Part shown: positions 57,545 through 64,000 of the stretch, piece after piece
Layout: each line of letters opens with the position of its first letter
How positions within the stretch are numbered: position 1 is the first letter of the stretch
The notes under the pieces: model-generated
Told to the model about the DNA's origin: nothing
What the model saw: only the letters and a program-made list of their open reading frames with translations
Database searches by the model: none
Origin: Bryobacteraceae bacterium
GTDB taxonomy: Bacteria > Acidobacteriota > Terriglobia > Bryobacterales > Bryobacteraceae
Direction of reading: 5' to 3'
NCBI GenBank assembly: GCA_026002855.1
Contig: BPGD01000001.1
Coordinates: 4,162,001 to 4,226,000 of the forward strand
Length of the DNA stretch: 64,000 nt
Made by a program: the position numbers and the translations under genes

Positions 57545-58674
57545 GACCCATGCCACGGCTGCTCGTGCTCGCTCTCTGCCTCCTGCCTCTAGCAGGGCAA
57601 ACGAGGAGATGGACGGATGACGAAGTGATGGCAGTGCACCGCTCGGCGCTGCTCATCGACGGCCACAACGACGTGACCAGCCGGACCGTGCGCGGCTGGG
57701 ACATCGCCTCGGAAAAGGACGCCCGGCACACGAGCATCGGCAAGCTTCGGGCGGGCGGCGTCGGCGCGCAGTTCTTCGCCGCCTACGTCAGCGCCGACCT
57801 GATCCGCACCGGCGGCTCGGCGCGGCGCGCGCTCGAAATGATCGACACCATCCGCCACGACATCGTCGCCCGCCATCCGGATCACTTCGTGCTGGCCACC
57901 ACCGCCGATCAGATCGAGGCGGCGCGGCGCGAAGGCCGCATCGCCGCGCTGATCGGGATCGAGGGCGGCCACGCCATCGAAAACGAGCCGCGGCTGCTGC
58001 GCGCCTTCTACGACCTCGGCGTGCGCTACATGACCCTCACCCACACGCGCAACCTCGACTGGGCCGGCTCCTCGGCTAAAAAGGAAGAATGCGGACTCAA
58101 CGATCTCGGCCGCCTCATCGTTGCCGAGATGAACCGCCTCGGCATGATGGTGGACCTCGCTCACGTCTCCGACCGCACCTTCTGGGACGCCCTGCAAGCC
58201 AGCCGCGCCCCGGTCTTCAGCTCGCACAGCTCGGCGCGCGCCCTGTCCAACATTCCGCGCAACCTGAGCGATGACCAGATCCGCGCCATCGCGAAAAAGG
58301 GCGGGCTGGTCATGATCAACCTGGGATGCGAATTCATCAGCCAGCGCTCGGCCGACACCTCGCCCTGGATCACCCCGTCGCTGCCGAAAAACGCGCGCTG
58401 CGAGCAGGCGACGCTCGAAGAAGTCGTCGCCCATTTCGAGCACATCCGGAAGATCGCCGGCGTGGATTTCATCGGGCTCGGCAGCGATTTTGACGGCGTC
58501 ACCTGCACCCCCCGCGGCCTGGAGGACACCTCAAAGTGGCCAAACCTGACCCGGGCGCTTCTCGAAAGGGGATTCACGCCGAACGACATCCGGAAGATCT
58601 ACGGCGGCAATTTCCTCCGTTTCCTGCGCGCCGTGGAAGAGACGGCGCGCCAGCTCGGCGACCAGCCGCGCTGA
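57541..58674 (+). CDS. Membrane/renal-type dipeptidase (M19)
   Basis: 377 residues with a signal peptide (RLLVLALCLLPLAGQT). M19 zinc ligands are visible: DGHND (His42, Asp44), GIEGGHAIENE (bridging Glu), LAHVSD and SSHSSAR (His residues), and GLGSDFDGV with the catalytic-site Asp. It hydrolyses dipeptides, often including those with a D residue at the C-terminal side. Coupled to the cyclotransferase-like gene, it fits murein or glutathione-type peptide salvage. Confidence 0.88.
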   Translation: MRPMPRLLVLALCLLPLAGQTRRWTDDEVMAVHRSALLIDGHNDVTSRTVRGWDIASEKDARHTSIGKLRAGGVGAQFFAAYVSADLIRTGGSARRALEMIDTIRHDIVARHPDHFVLATTADQIEAARREGRIAALIGIEGGHAIENEPRLLRAFYDLGVRYMTLTHTRNLDWAGSSAKKEECGLNDLGRLIVAEMNRLGMMVDLAHVSDRTFWDALQASRAPVFSSHSSARALSNIPRNLSDDQIRAIAKKGGLVMINLGCEFISQRSADTSPWITPSLPKNARCEQATLEEVVAHFEHIRKIAGVDFIGLGSDFDGVTCTPRGLEDTSKWPNLTRALLERGFTPNDIRKIYGGNFLRFLRAVEETARQLGDQPR

Positions 58675-59034
58675 GGCGCCGCATCCCCGCCGGGGGGACA
58701 GTCGCCCAAGGCCGCGTCCCCCAGGCGCCTGGCCCGGCCCCGCCCAACTTCCACTGCCGGCCCGGCTACCCGCCGGCAGCGGCCGGAATTCCGGTTGTCC
58801 GCAGTGCTTCCCGCGCTCCCTGGCGCGATTCCTGCGCAGTTGCGGGAGTTGGAAAGCCGGCAGCTTATTCATTTGATACCAACAGGTTACACGTGACATC
58901 CAATCTTGCGAGCAAACGGTATGTTGAGTCCCCCAACAGGATATCTGGGTCTGATATTATGGAAACGAGATGGTGCCCGCAATCCTTCCTCCGACCGCCG
59001 CGGGCGCCGCATCATACCAAGCGAGCACTCATCC
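58675..59034. other. Intergenic region upstream of the methylmalonyl cluster
   Basis: About 360 bases. The first half is GC-rich with hairpin-forming repeats. The second half (58860-58975) is AT-richer and holds the motif CCAACAGG twice (near 58879 and 58934) and a TATTAT -10-like hexamer at 58955-58960 without a well-placed -35. It probably contains the promoter of the transcarboxylase operon. No coding frame or RNA gene is convincing. Confidence 0.45.
58754..58779. repeat. Hairpin CTGCCGGC/GCCGGCAG after the dipeptidase gene
   Basis: Perfect 8-base arms with a 10-base loop, followed by the palindrome CCGGAATTCCGG at 58784-58795. It is about 80 bases after the dipeptidase stop. There is no T-run, so it could be a Rho-dependent or structural 3' end at most. 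Confidence 0.35.
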
Positions 59035-60537
59035 ATGACGACCCGACACGTTGACGTCACCGAACTGGTCCTGCGGGACGGCCACCAGTCGCTGATGGCC
59101 ACCCGCATGGCCCTCGAAGACATGCTCCCGGCCTGCGAGGACATCGACAGGGCCGGCTATTGGAGCGTGGAATGCTGGGGCGGCGCCACCTTTGACGCCT
59201 GCATCCGTTTCCTCAACGAAGACCCCTGGGAGCGGCTGCGCGCCTTCCGCAAGGCGATGCCCAACTCGCGCCTCCAGATGCTGCTGCGCGGGCAGAACCT
59301 GCTCGGCTACCGGCACTACGAGGACACCGTGGTCGACCGCTTTGTCGAAAAAGCCGCCGAAAACGGCATGGACGTCTTCCGCGTCTTCGACGCGCTGAAC
59401 GACATCCGCAACCTCCGCCGCGCCATCCAGGCGGTCAAGCGCACCGGCAAACACGCCCAGGGCACCATCTGTTACACCATCAGCCCGCTGCACACCATCA
59501 CCGGCTACGTCGAGCTGGCCGAGCAACTGCTCGACCTCGGCTGCGACTCGCTCTGCATCAAGGACATGGCCGCGCTGCTCAAGCCCGCCCCGGCCTATGA
59601 ACTCGTCCGTGCCATCAAGGAATCCTGCGGCGAGAATGTGCGCGTGCATGTGCACGTGCACGCCACTACTGGCGTCACCATGGTGTCGCTGATGAAAGCG
59701 ATCGAGGCGGGCGCCGACTGCGTGGACACCTCCATCAGTTCCCTCTCGCTCGGGCCCGGCCACAATCCGACGGAGAGCCTCGTTGAAATGCTCGAAGGGA
59801 CGCCCTTTTCCACCTCCCTCGACAAAAAGCGGCTGCTGAACATCAAGCGCCACTTCGACAAAATCCGGCCGCGTTATCAGGAGTTTCTGTCAAATATTAC
59901 GGGCGTGGACACGGAAATCTTCGAGTCCCAAATTCCAGGCGGCATGATCTCGAACATGGAGAACCAGCTCCGCCAGCAGGGCGCTGCGCACCGAATCCAT
60001 GAGGTGCTCGAAGAGGTGCCGCGCGTCCGCCAGGACGCCGGCTACCCGCCGCTGGTCACCCCCACCAGCCAGATCGTCGGCACTCAGGCCGTGTTCAACG
60101 TGATGATGGGGCGCTACAAGGTTCTCACCGGCGAGTTCGCCGACCTGATGCTCGGCTACTACGGGGCCACCATCGGCCAGCGCAATCCGGAGCTCGTCCA
60201 GCTCGCGGCTACCCACGCCAAGAAGCAGCCCATCACCTGCCGACCTGCCGATCTGCTGAAGCCCGAATGGGAGGAGCTTCGCAGCGCCGCCCTCGCCTGC
60301 AAGGGCTGCAACGGCACCGACGAGGACGTGCTGACGTACGCGATGTTCCCGCAGGTGGCGCCGAAGTTTTTCGCCACGCGGCACGAAGGCCCAAAGAACC
60401 TCGGCCAGGATCCTGAAGCCGCGCCCCCCGCGGCGGGCCCCTCCGCCAATGGCAAGGGGCCGGTGATGACGCGGGTTGTTTACGACGTCACCATCGGCGA
60501 GCGGACTCACAAGGTGACCGTCGCGCCGGCGCAGTAG
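59035..60537 (+). CDS. Methylmalonyl-CoA carboxyltransferase 5S subunit
   Basis: Transfers the carboxyl group between biotin and pyruvate/oxaloacetate. 500 residues, start ATG 59035. The TIM-barrel carboxyltransferase motifs are LVLRDGHQSLMATRM, the metal-binding HVHVHATTG and the carbamylated Lys in LCIKDMAALLKP. Close relatives include oxaloacetate decarboxylase alpha and pyruvate carboxylase C-terminal parts, but no biotin domain is fused. It is followed by 12S and biotin carrier genes, so transcarboxylase is the best fit. Confidence 0.87.
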   Translation: MTTRHVDVTELVLRDGHQSLMATRMALEDMLPACEDIDRAGYWSVECWGGATFDACIRFLNEDPWERLRAFRKAMPNSRLQMLLRGQNLLGYRHYEDTVVDRFVEKAAENGMDVFRVFDALNDIRNLRRAIQAVKRTGKHAQGTICYTISPLHTITGYVELAEQLLDLGCDSLCIKDMAALLKPAPAYELVRAIKESCGENVRVHVHVHATTGVTMVSLMKAIEAGADCVDTSISSLSLGPGHNPTESLVEMLEGTPFSTSLDKKRLLNIKRHFDKIRPRYQEFLSNITGVDTEIFESQIPGGMISNMENQLRQQGAAHRIHEVLEEVPRVRQDAGYPPLVTPTSQIVGTQAVFNVMMGRYKVLTGEFADLMLGYYGATIGQRNPELVQLAATHAKKQPITCRPADLLKPEWEELRSAALACKGCNGTDEDVLTYAMFPQVAPKFFATRHEGPKNLGQDPEAAPPAAGPSANGKGPVMTRVVYDVTIGERTHKVTVAPAQ

Positions 60538-60618
60538 TTCCGATTCTGCCGTGGCCGCCCGCGCGGGTCACGGCCCGTTATCATCCTGAATTTCTGCAAG
60601 AAAGGAATCATCTCTTCC

Positions 60619-62172
60619 ATGTCATTTCTCTCGATGGAGCAGCGAATCGGGGAGCTGCGGAAGAAACGCCAGAAAATCCATGAGGGTGGTGGCCCCGACA
60701 AACTGGAGAAGCACCGCGCCTCAGGCAAGCTCACCGCCCGTGAACGCATTGAGGCGCTGGTGGATCCGGGCTCGTTCATGGAGACCGGCGCCTTTGCCCA
60801 GCACCGCGCCACGCTGTTCGGAATGGCCGGCAGGGAAGTCCCGGCCGACGGTGTGGTCACTGGCTCGGCGGCCATCGCCGGGCGGCTGGTGCACGTGGCC
60901 AGCCAGGACTTCACCGTGCTGGGCGGCTCGGCGGGCGAGCTCCACTCCCACAAGGTCGCCGATGTCATGTTGCAGGCGCTGAAGACCGGCTCGCCGTTCA
61001 TCTTCATCAACGACTCGGGCGGCGCGCGCGTCCAGGAGGGCATCGACTCGCTCTCCGGCTACGGCCGCGTCTTCTACACCAACGTCATGCTCAGCGGCGT
61101 CGTGCCGCAGATCTCGCTGATCTGCGGCCCGTGCGCCGGCGGCGCGGCTTACTCGCCCGCGCTGACCGACTTCATCATTCAGACGCGCAAGGCGCACATG
61201 TTCATCACCGGGCCCAACGTCATCAAACAGGTGACCGGAGAAAACGTCACGATGGAAGAGCTCGGCGGCCCGGACGCGCACATGGTTCGCTCCGGCGTGA
61301 TTCACTTCATCGCCGAGGACGACCGCCAGGCCATTCTGATCTGCCAGAAGCTGCTCAGCTTCCTGCCTTCGAACAACCTCGAGGACCCGCCCGAGGTCCC
61401 CGGCAACTATCACTGCGACCCGGACCCGGAACTGAATTCCATCGTTCCGGTGGACGGCAAGAAGGGGTATGACGTCCGCGAAGTGATCCTTCGCGTGGTC
61501 GACAACGCGGACTTCCTCGAGGTCCAGGCGGGTCACGCGCCCAACCTCGTCATCGGTTTCGCCCGCATTTACGGCCGCACGGTGGGCATCGTGGCCAACC
61601 AGCCCTGCGTGCAGGCCGGCGTGCTCGACATTGACTCGAGCTCCAAGGGGGCGCGCTTCGTCCGCTTCTGCAACGCGTTCAACATCCCGCTGGTGACCTT
61701 CGTCGATGTCCCCGGCTTCCTGCCCGGCGTGGCGCAGGAGCACGGCGGCATCATCCGGCACGGCGCAAAGATGCTGTTTGCCTACTCAGCGGCCACCGTG
61801 CCCAAGGTGACCATCGTGCTCCGCAAGGCCTACGGCGGCGCCTATCTCGCCATGTGCGCCAAGGACCTCGGCGCGGACCGCGTCTACGCCTGGCCGACGG
61901 CGGAAATCGCCGTGATGGGAGCGGAAGGCGCGGCGGAAATCGTCTTCAAAAAAGAGATCTCGGAGGCCCAGGACAGGGAAGCGAAACGCCGTGAAATGAT
62001 CGAAAAATACCGTGAAGTTTTCGCCAATCCGTATGTCGCCGCCGGCCGCCGCCTGGTGGACGACATCATCGAGCCGGCCGAGACCCGCAGATACATCGCC
62101 CAGTCGCTCGAGTATCTGCACACCAAGCGCGAACTGCGGCCAGGCAAGAAGCACGGTCTGATCCCGCTCTGA
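60619..62172 (+). CDS. Acyl-CoA carboxyltransferase beta subunit (methylmalonyl-CoA 12S type)
   Basis: 517 residues of the crotonase-fold carboxyltransferase family that transfers carboxyl between methylmalonyl-CoA/propionyl-CoA and biotin. Conserved features: GSFMETGAFAQHRA, FIFINDSGGARVQEGI (acyl-CoA oxyanion), GPCAGGAAYSPALTDF, and KVTIVLRKAYGGAYLAM. Length matches PccB/12S. No biotin carboxylase gene is in the cluster, which supports a role in transcarboxylase or decarboxylase more than in ATP-dependent propionyl-CoA carboxylase. Confidence 0.92.
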   Translation: MSFLSMEQRIGELRKKRQKIHEGGGPDKLEKHRASGKLTARERIEALVDPGSFMETGAFAQHRATLFGMAGREVPADGVVTGSAAIAGRLVHVASQDFTVLGGSAGELHSHKVADVMLQALKTGSPFIFINDSGGARVQEGIDSLSGYGRVFYTNVMLSGVVPQISLICGPCAGGAAYSPALTDFIIQTRKAHMFITGPNVIKQVTGENVTMEELGGPDAHMVRSGVIHFIAEDDRQAILICQKLLSFLPSNNLEDPPEVPGNYHCDPDPELNSIVPVDGKKGYDVREVILRVVDNADFLEVQAGHAPNLVIGFARIYGRTVGIVANQPCVQAGVLDIDSSSKGARFVRFCNAFNIPLVTFVDVPGFLPGVAQEHGGIIRHGAKMLFAYSAATVPKVTIVLRKAYGGAYLAMCAKDLGADRVYAWPTAEIAVMGAEGAAEIVFKKEISEAQDREAKRREMIEKYREVFANPYVAAGRRLVDDIIEPAETRRYIAQSLEYLHTKRELRPGKKHGLIPL

Positions 62173-62185
62173 CAGGGAGGTAGCG

Positions 62186-62512
62186 ATGAGCCAGGTCACA
62201 TTGCAGAGCCTCAGCGAAGAAGTGGCCGCGCTCCGGCAGCATCTGGCGGCGCTGGCCGAAAAACTGGCGCAACTGGAAGCGGCGGCGGCCGCCGCGCCGA
62301 CGCGCGCCGTCGAGGTGCCCGCCGCCGAACCGGAGCCCGAACCGGAAGAGATTTCGGAAGAAATCCTGGCGGCGATCTCCGCGGCCGTCGCCGCGTATCT
62401 GGGCAAGCGGCCCCGCCTTCGGGCCATCCGCCTGGTGAGCTCGCCGGCGTGGGCGCAACAGGGGCGCGTGTCCATCCAGGCCTCCCACGCCGTCACCCCG
62501 CAACACAGTTAG
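62186..62512 (+). CDS. Soluble OadG-like small subunit
   Basis: 108 residues. The first ~35 form a heptad-like coiled coil (LSEEVAALRQHLAALAEKLA), then an Ala/Pro/Glu linker, then a domain EISEEILAAISAAVAAYLGK with RLRAIRLV, which resembles the C-terminal part of OadG/MmdD-type gamma/delta subunits of decarboxylase pumps. The N-terminal membrane helix of OadG is absent, replaced by the coiled coil. Starts after AGGGAGG, 13 bases past the 12S gene. A scaffolding role is inferred. Confidence 0.6.
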   Translation: MSQVTLQSLSEEVAALRQHLAALAEKLAQLEAAAAAAPTRAVEVPAAEPEPEPEEISEEILAAISAAVAAYLGKRPRLRAIRLVSSPAWAQQGRVSIQASHAVTPQHS

Positions 62513-62541
62513 GCCGGGAAGCAGGAAAGGAGTTTTTTGCC

Positions 62542-62931
62542 GTGAAGCTGAAAATCACCATCGACAACAGGACATACGAGGTGGATGTGGAAGCCTGGGA
62601 GCCGGAACCACCACGGCCGCAGCTCCCACCCAGCTACATGATTCAGCCGGGAGCGGCCCGCGTGCCGGCTTCACCGGCCCCGGCGGCAGCGCCGTCCGGA
62701 GGCGAGCCGGTGGACGAGGACAAGGTCTGCCGCAGCCCGATTAACGGGATCGTCGTCCGTGTTCTCGCCCAGCCGGGGCAGCAGATCCAGCCTGGCGACA
62801 CGCTGCTCGTGTTGGAGGCGATGAAAATGGAAACCAATATCACCGCGCCCATCGCCGGAAAAGTGGCGAAAGTGAACGTAAACCCGGGAGATTCCGTTCA
62901 GTCCGGCGCGGTGCTCGTCGAGTTTGAGTGA
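62542..62931 (+). CDS. Biotin carboxyl carrier protein (1.3S type)
   Basis: 129 residues from GTG 62542, with AAGGAG nine bases upstream. An N-terminal segment (KLKITIDNRTYEVDVEAWE) is followed by a Pro/Ala linker, then the biotinyl domain with Lys95 in EAMKMETNI as the biotinylated residue. It shuttles carboxyl groups between the 12S and 5S subunits. The pattern is that of transcarboxylase 1.3S and of decarboxylase biotin carriers. Confidence 0.92.
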   Translation: MKLKITIDNRTYEVDVEAWEPEPPRPQLPPSYMIQPGAARVPASPAPAAAPSGGEPVDEDKVCRSPINGIVVRVLAQPGQQIQPGDTLLVLEAMKMETNITAPIAGKVAKVNVNPGDSVQSGAVLVEFE

Positions 62932-62952
62932 GAATGCGAGGAGGAATTTCCA

Positions 62953-63402
62953 GTGATCGAAGATCTGAAAGCTGCCGGATTTGAACTGATCGATCATGTC
63001 GCCATCGCCGTCCCGGCGGGCGAGCTCGACGCGCATGTGGAAAAGTACCGGGCGCTGGGCTTTTCGGAAATCCACCGGGAAGAGGTGCGCGGCCGGCACA
63101 TGGTGCGCGAGGTTCTGCTGCGCATCGGCGGCAGCCAGAACCTGATTCAGCTTCTCGAACCGCTTTCACCGGAGTCGCCCGTGGCGAAACAGATCGAAAA
63201 GAACGGCGGCCGCGGCGGCTTTGCCCACCTCGCCTTTCGCGTGAGAGACATTCACGCGGCGTATCATTTCATGAAAGAGAGGGGCTTCCACCTGACCCAG
63301 GAGCCCGGTCCCGGCTCGCGGGGCACGATGATTTTCTTCGTGCACCCGAAGGATTTTTCGTATCTGATCGAGGTCGTTCAGGAGGGCGCGGCTCATGCCT
63401 GA
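62953..63402 (+). CDS. mce: Methylmalonyl-CoA epimerase
   Basis: Interconverts (2S)- and (2R)-methylmalonyl-CoA. 149 residues from GTG 62953 with GGAGG upstream. VOC fold: LIDHVAIAVP (first metal His) and GGRGGFAHLAFRV (second His), with TMIFFVHPKD and YLIEVVQ at the end. Size is standard. It overlaps the mutase gene by eight bases, linking racemisation to the mutase step. Confidence 0.92.
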   Translation: MIEDLKAAGFELIDHVAIAVPAGELDAHVEKYRALGFSEIHREEVRGRHMVREVLLRIGGSQNLIQLLEPLSPESPVAKQIEKNGGRGGFAHLAFRVRDIHAAYHFMKERGFHLTQEPGPGSRGTMIFFVHPKDFSYLIEVVQEGAAHA

Positions 63403-64000
63403 TCCCGGACCTGCCCTGGAACCGGAGCTGAGGCTCCTGCCCGATTTTCCGCCCGTGCCCACCGAGGCGTGGGAAGAGGCCATTCAGGCCGACCTGAAGG
63501 GCGCCGATTACGAGAAGAAGCTCGTCTGGAAGACCCCCGAGGGCATCGCGGTGAGGCCCTACTACCGCCGCGAGCATCTGCCCGGCATCGCGTACCGGCA
63601 CTGCGTGGCGCGGGGCTGGCAGATCACCGAAGAGCCAGTGTCGGCGGACGTGGTCAACGGTGCCGTGCATCATGAAAACGGCGCCACGGCCGTGCAGGAG
63701 CTCGCCTTCACGCTCGCCGAGGCCTCTGACCGCCTGGCCGAAAGTCGCCAGGTCAGCGGGCTCGCCTTCGGCATCGGCTCTGTCTATTTCATGGAGATCG
63801 CCAAGTTGCGGGCCGCACGGCTGCTGTATGCGCGCGTCGCCGAGGCTTACGGACGAGATCCGGAAACGCGCATCCACGCCGTCACCGCCCTTTCCAACAA
63901 GAGCATCTACGACCCCTGGACAAACCTGCTGCGCTCGACCACCGAAGCACTGTCGGCCGTGCTTGGAGGCGCCGACTCGCTCCACGTGCAGGCGGCCGGC
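63395..64000 (+). CDS. Methylmalonyl-CoA mutase-type subunit, N-terminal part (runs off the window)
   Basis: Begins at ATG 63395 inside mce and stays open to the window end (202 codons). The sequence EAIQADLKGADYEKKLVWKTPEGIAVRPYYRR is characteristic of the N-terminal domain of methylmalonyl-CoA mutase proteins. It could be the small (MutA) subunit or the N-terminal part of a large chain; the B12-binding domain, if any, is outside. It converts methylmalonyl-CoA to succinyl-CoA. Confidence 0.85.
   Translation, partial: MPDPGPALEPELRLLPDFPPVPTEAWEEAIQADLKGADYEKKLVWKTPEGIAVRPYYRREHLPGIAYRHCVARGWQITEEPVSADVVNGAVHHENGATAVQELAFTLAEASDRLAESRQVSGLAFGIGSVYFMEIAKLRAARLLYARVAEAYGRDPETRIHAVTALSNKSIYDPWTNLLRSTTEALSAVLGGADSLHVQAAG

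Noticed and set aside
58784-58795. Palindrome CCGGAATTCCGG as an operator
   Set aside because: Self-complementary but short, GC-flanked and far from any start codon; likely chance in this composition.
60619-62931. ATP-dependent propionyl-CoA carboxylase
   Set aside because: 12S-type beta and biotin carrier would fit, but no biotin carboxylase gene is present and a 5S carboxyltransferase is, so transcarboxylase is preferred. A biotin carboxylase outside the window could change this.

Overview
The window is GC-rich, densely coded chromosomal DNA from a heterotrophic bacterium. I infer an acidobacterium of the Bryobacterales/Solibacter type. The reasons are the many secreted hydrolases and twin-arginine (Tat) exported enzymes, the DUF4838, ceramidase and sulfatase families, the mreBCD-mrdA-rodA cluster, and the transcarboxylase/methylmalonyl-CoA cluster. 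This is a judgement from gene content; no rRNA is present. I see no phage, insertion sequence, CRISPR array or integration site.

Layout. 1-5.0 kb: cell-shape operon on the minus strand (mreB, mreC, mreD, mrdA/PBP2 and the start of rodA). 5.1-8.6 kb: an HExxH protein, a zinc-ribbon protein translationally coupled to a beta-propeller protein, and a CPA2-type antiporter. 9-13.1 kb: nitrogen-sensing operon amtB-glnK-glnD. 13.2-20 kb: glgC, a bifunctional beta-oxidation protein diverging from a thioesterase, and the four-subunit 2-oxoacid:ferredoxin oxidoreductase korDABC. 20-29.1 kb: a radical SAM protein, a TGS GTPase overlapping a ceramidase-DUF4838 pair, a broken TonB-like gene and a Tat-exported glycoside hydrolase. 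29.1-37.8 kb: an ACT protein, a small secreted protein with a clear terminator, priA, a GNAT acetyltransferase, hutH, a trmH-family methyltransferase, a GT-C-like membrane protein and an alpha/beta hydrolase. 37.8-47.9 kb: a sulfatase-like protein lacking its catalytic residues, an orphan ABC permease, orphan nuoA and nuoI, an alanyl-tRNA editing protein, a sugar/ureide-type permease, a repeat protein, a divergent acetate kinase, a redoxin, a CoA-disulfide-reductase-like flavoprotein and a STAS protein. 47.9-58.7 kb: a GH29-like protein, tRNA-Val(GAC), a thioredoxin-like lipoprotein, and a neighbourhood of NlpC/P60 peptidase, dipeptide epimerase, second enolase-superfamily enzyme, esterase, gamma-glutamylcyclotransferase-like protein and dipeptidase. 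59-64 kb: methylmalonyl-CoA carboxyltransferase (5S, 12S, OadG-like small protein, biotin carrier), methylmalonyl-CoA epimerase and the start of a methylmalonyl-CoA mutase subunit.

How the genes work together. The mre operon builds the rod-shape elongation machine. amtB-glnK-glnD forms an ammonium uptake and nitrogen-status sensing unit. The last cluster interconverts propionyl-CoA and succinyl-CoA through (S)- and (R)-methylmalonyl-CoA, using transcarboxylation to or from pyruvate/oxaloacetate. The NlpC/P60-epimerase pair, with a dipeptidase nearby, looks like murein-peptide salvage.

Most noteworthy: the sulfatase fold without its formylglycine cysteine and metal ligands; an acetate kinase with changes at two catalytic positions; a soluble OadG-like protein inside a transcarboxylase operon; an identical 10-base motif (GGCTATCCTA) serving as an apparent two-way -10 element between two divergent gene pairs; and a TonB-like gene inactivated by both a stop and a frameshift.
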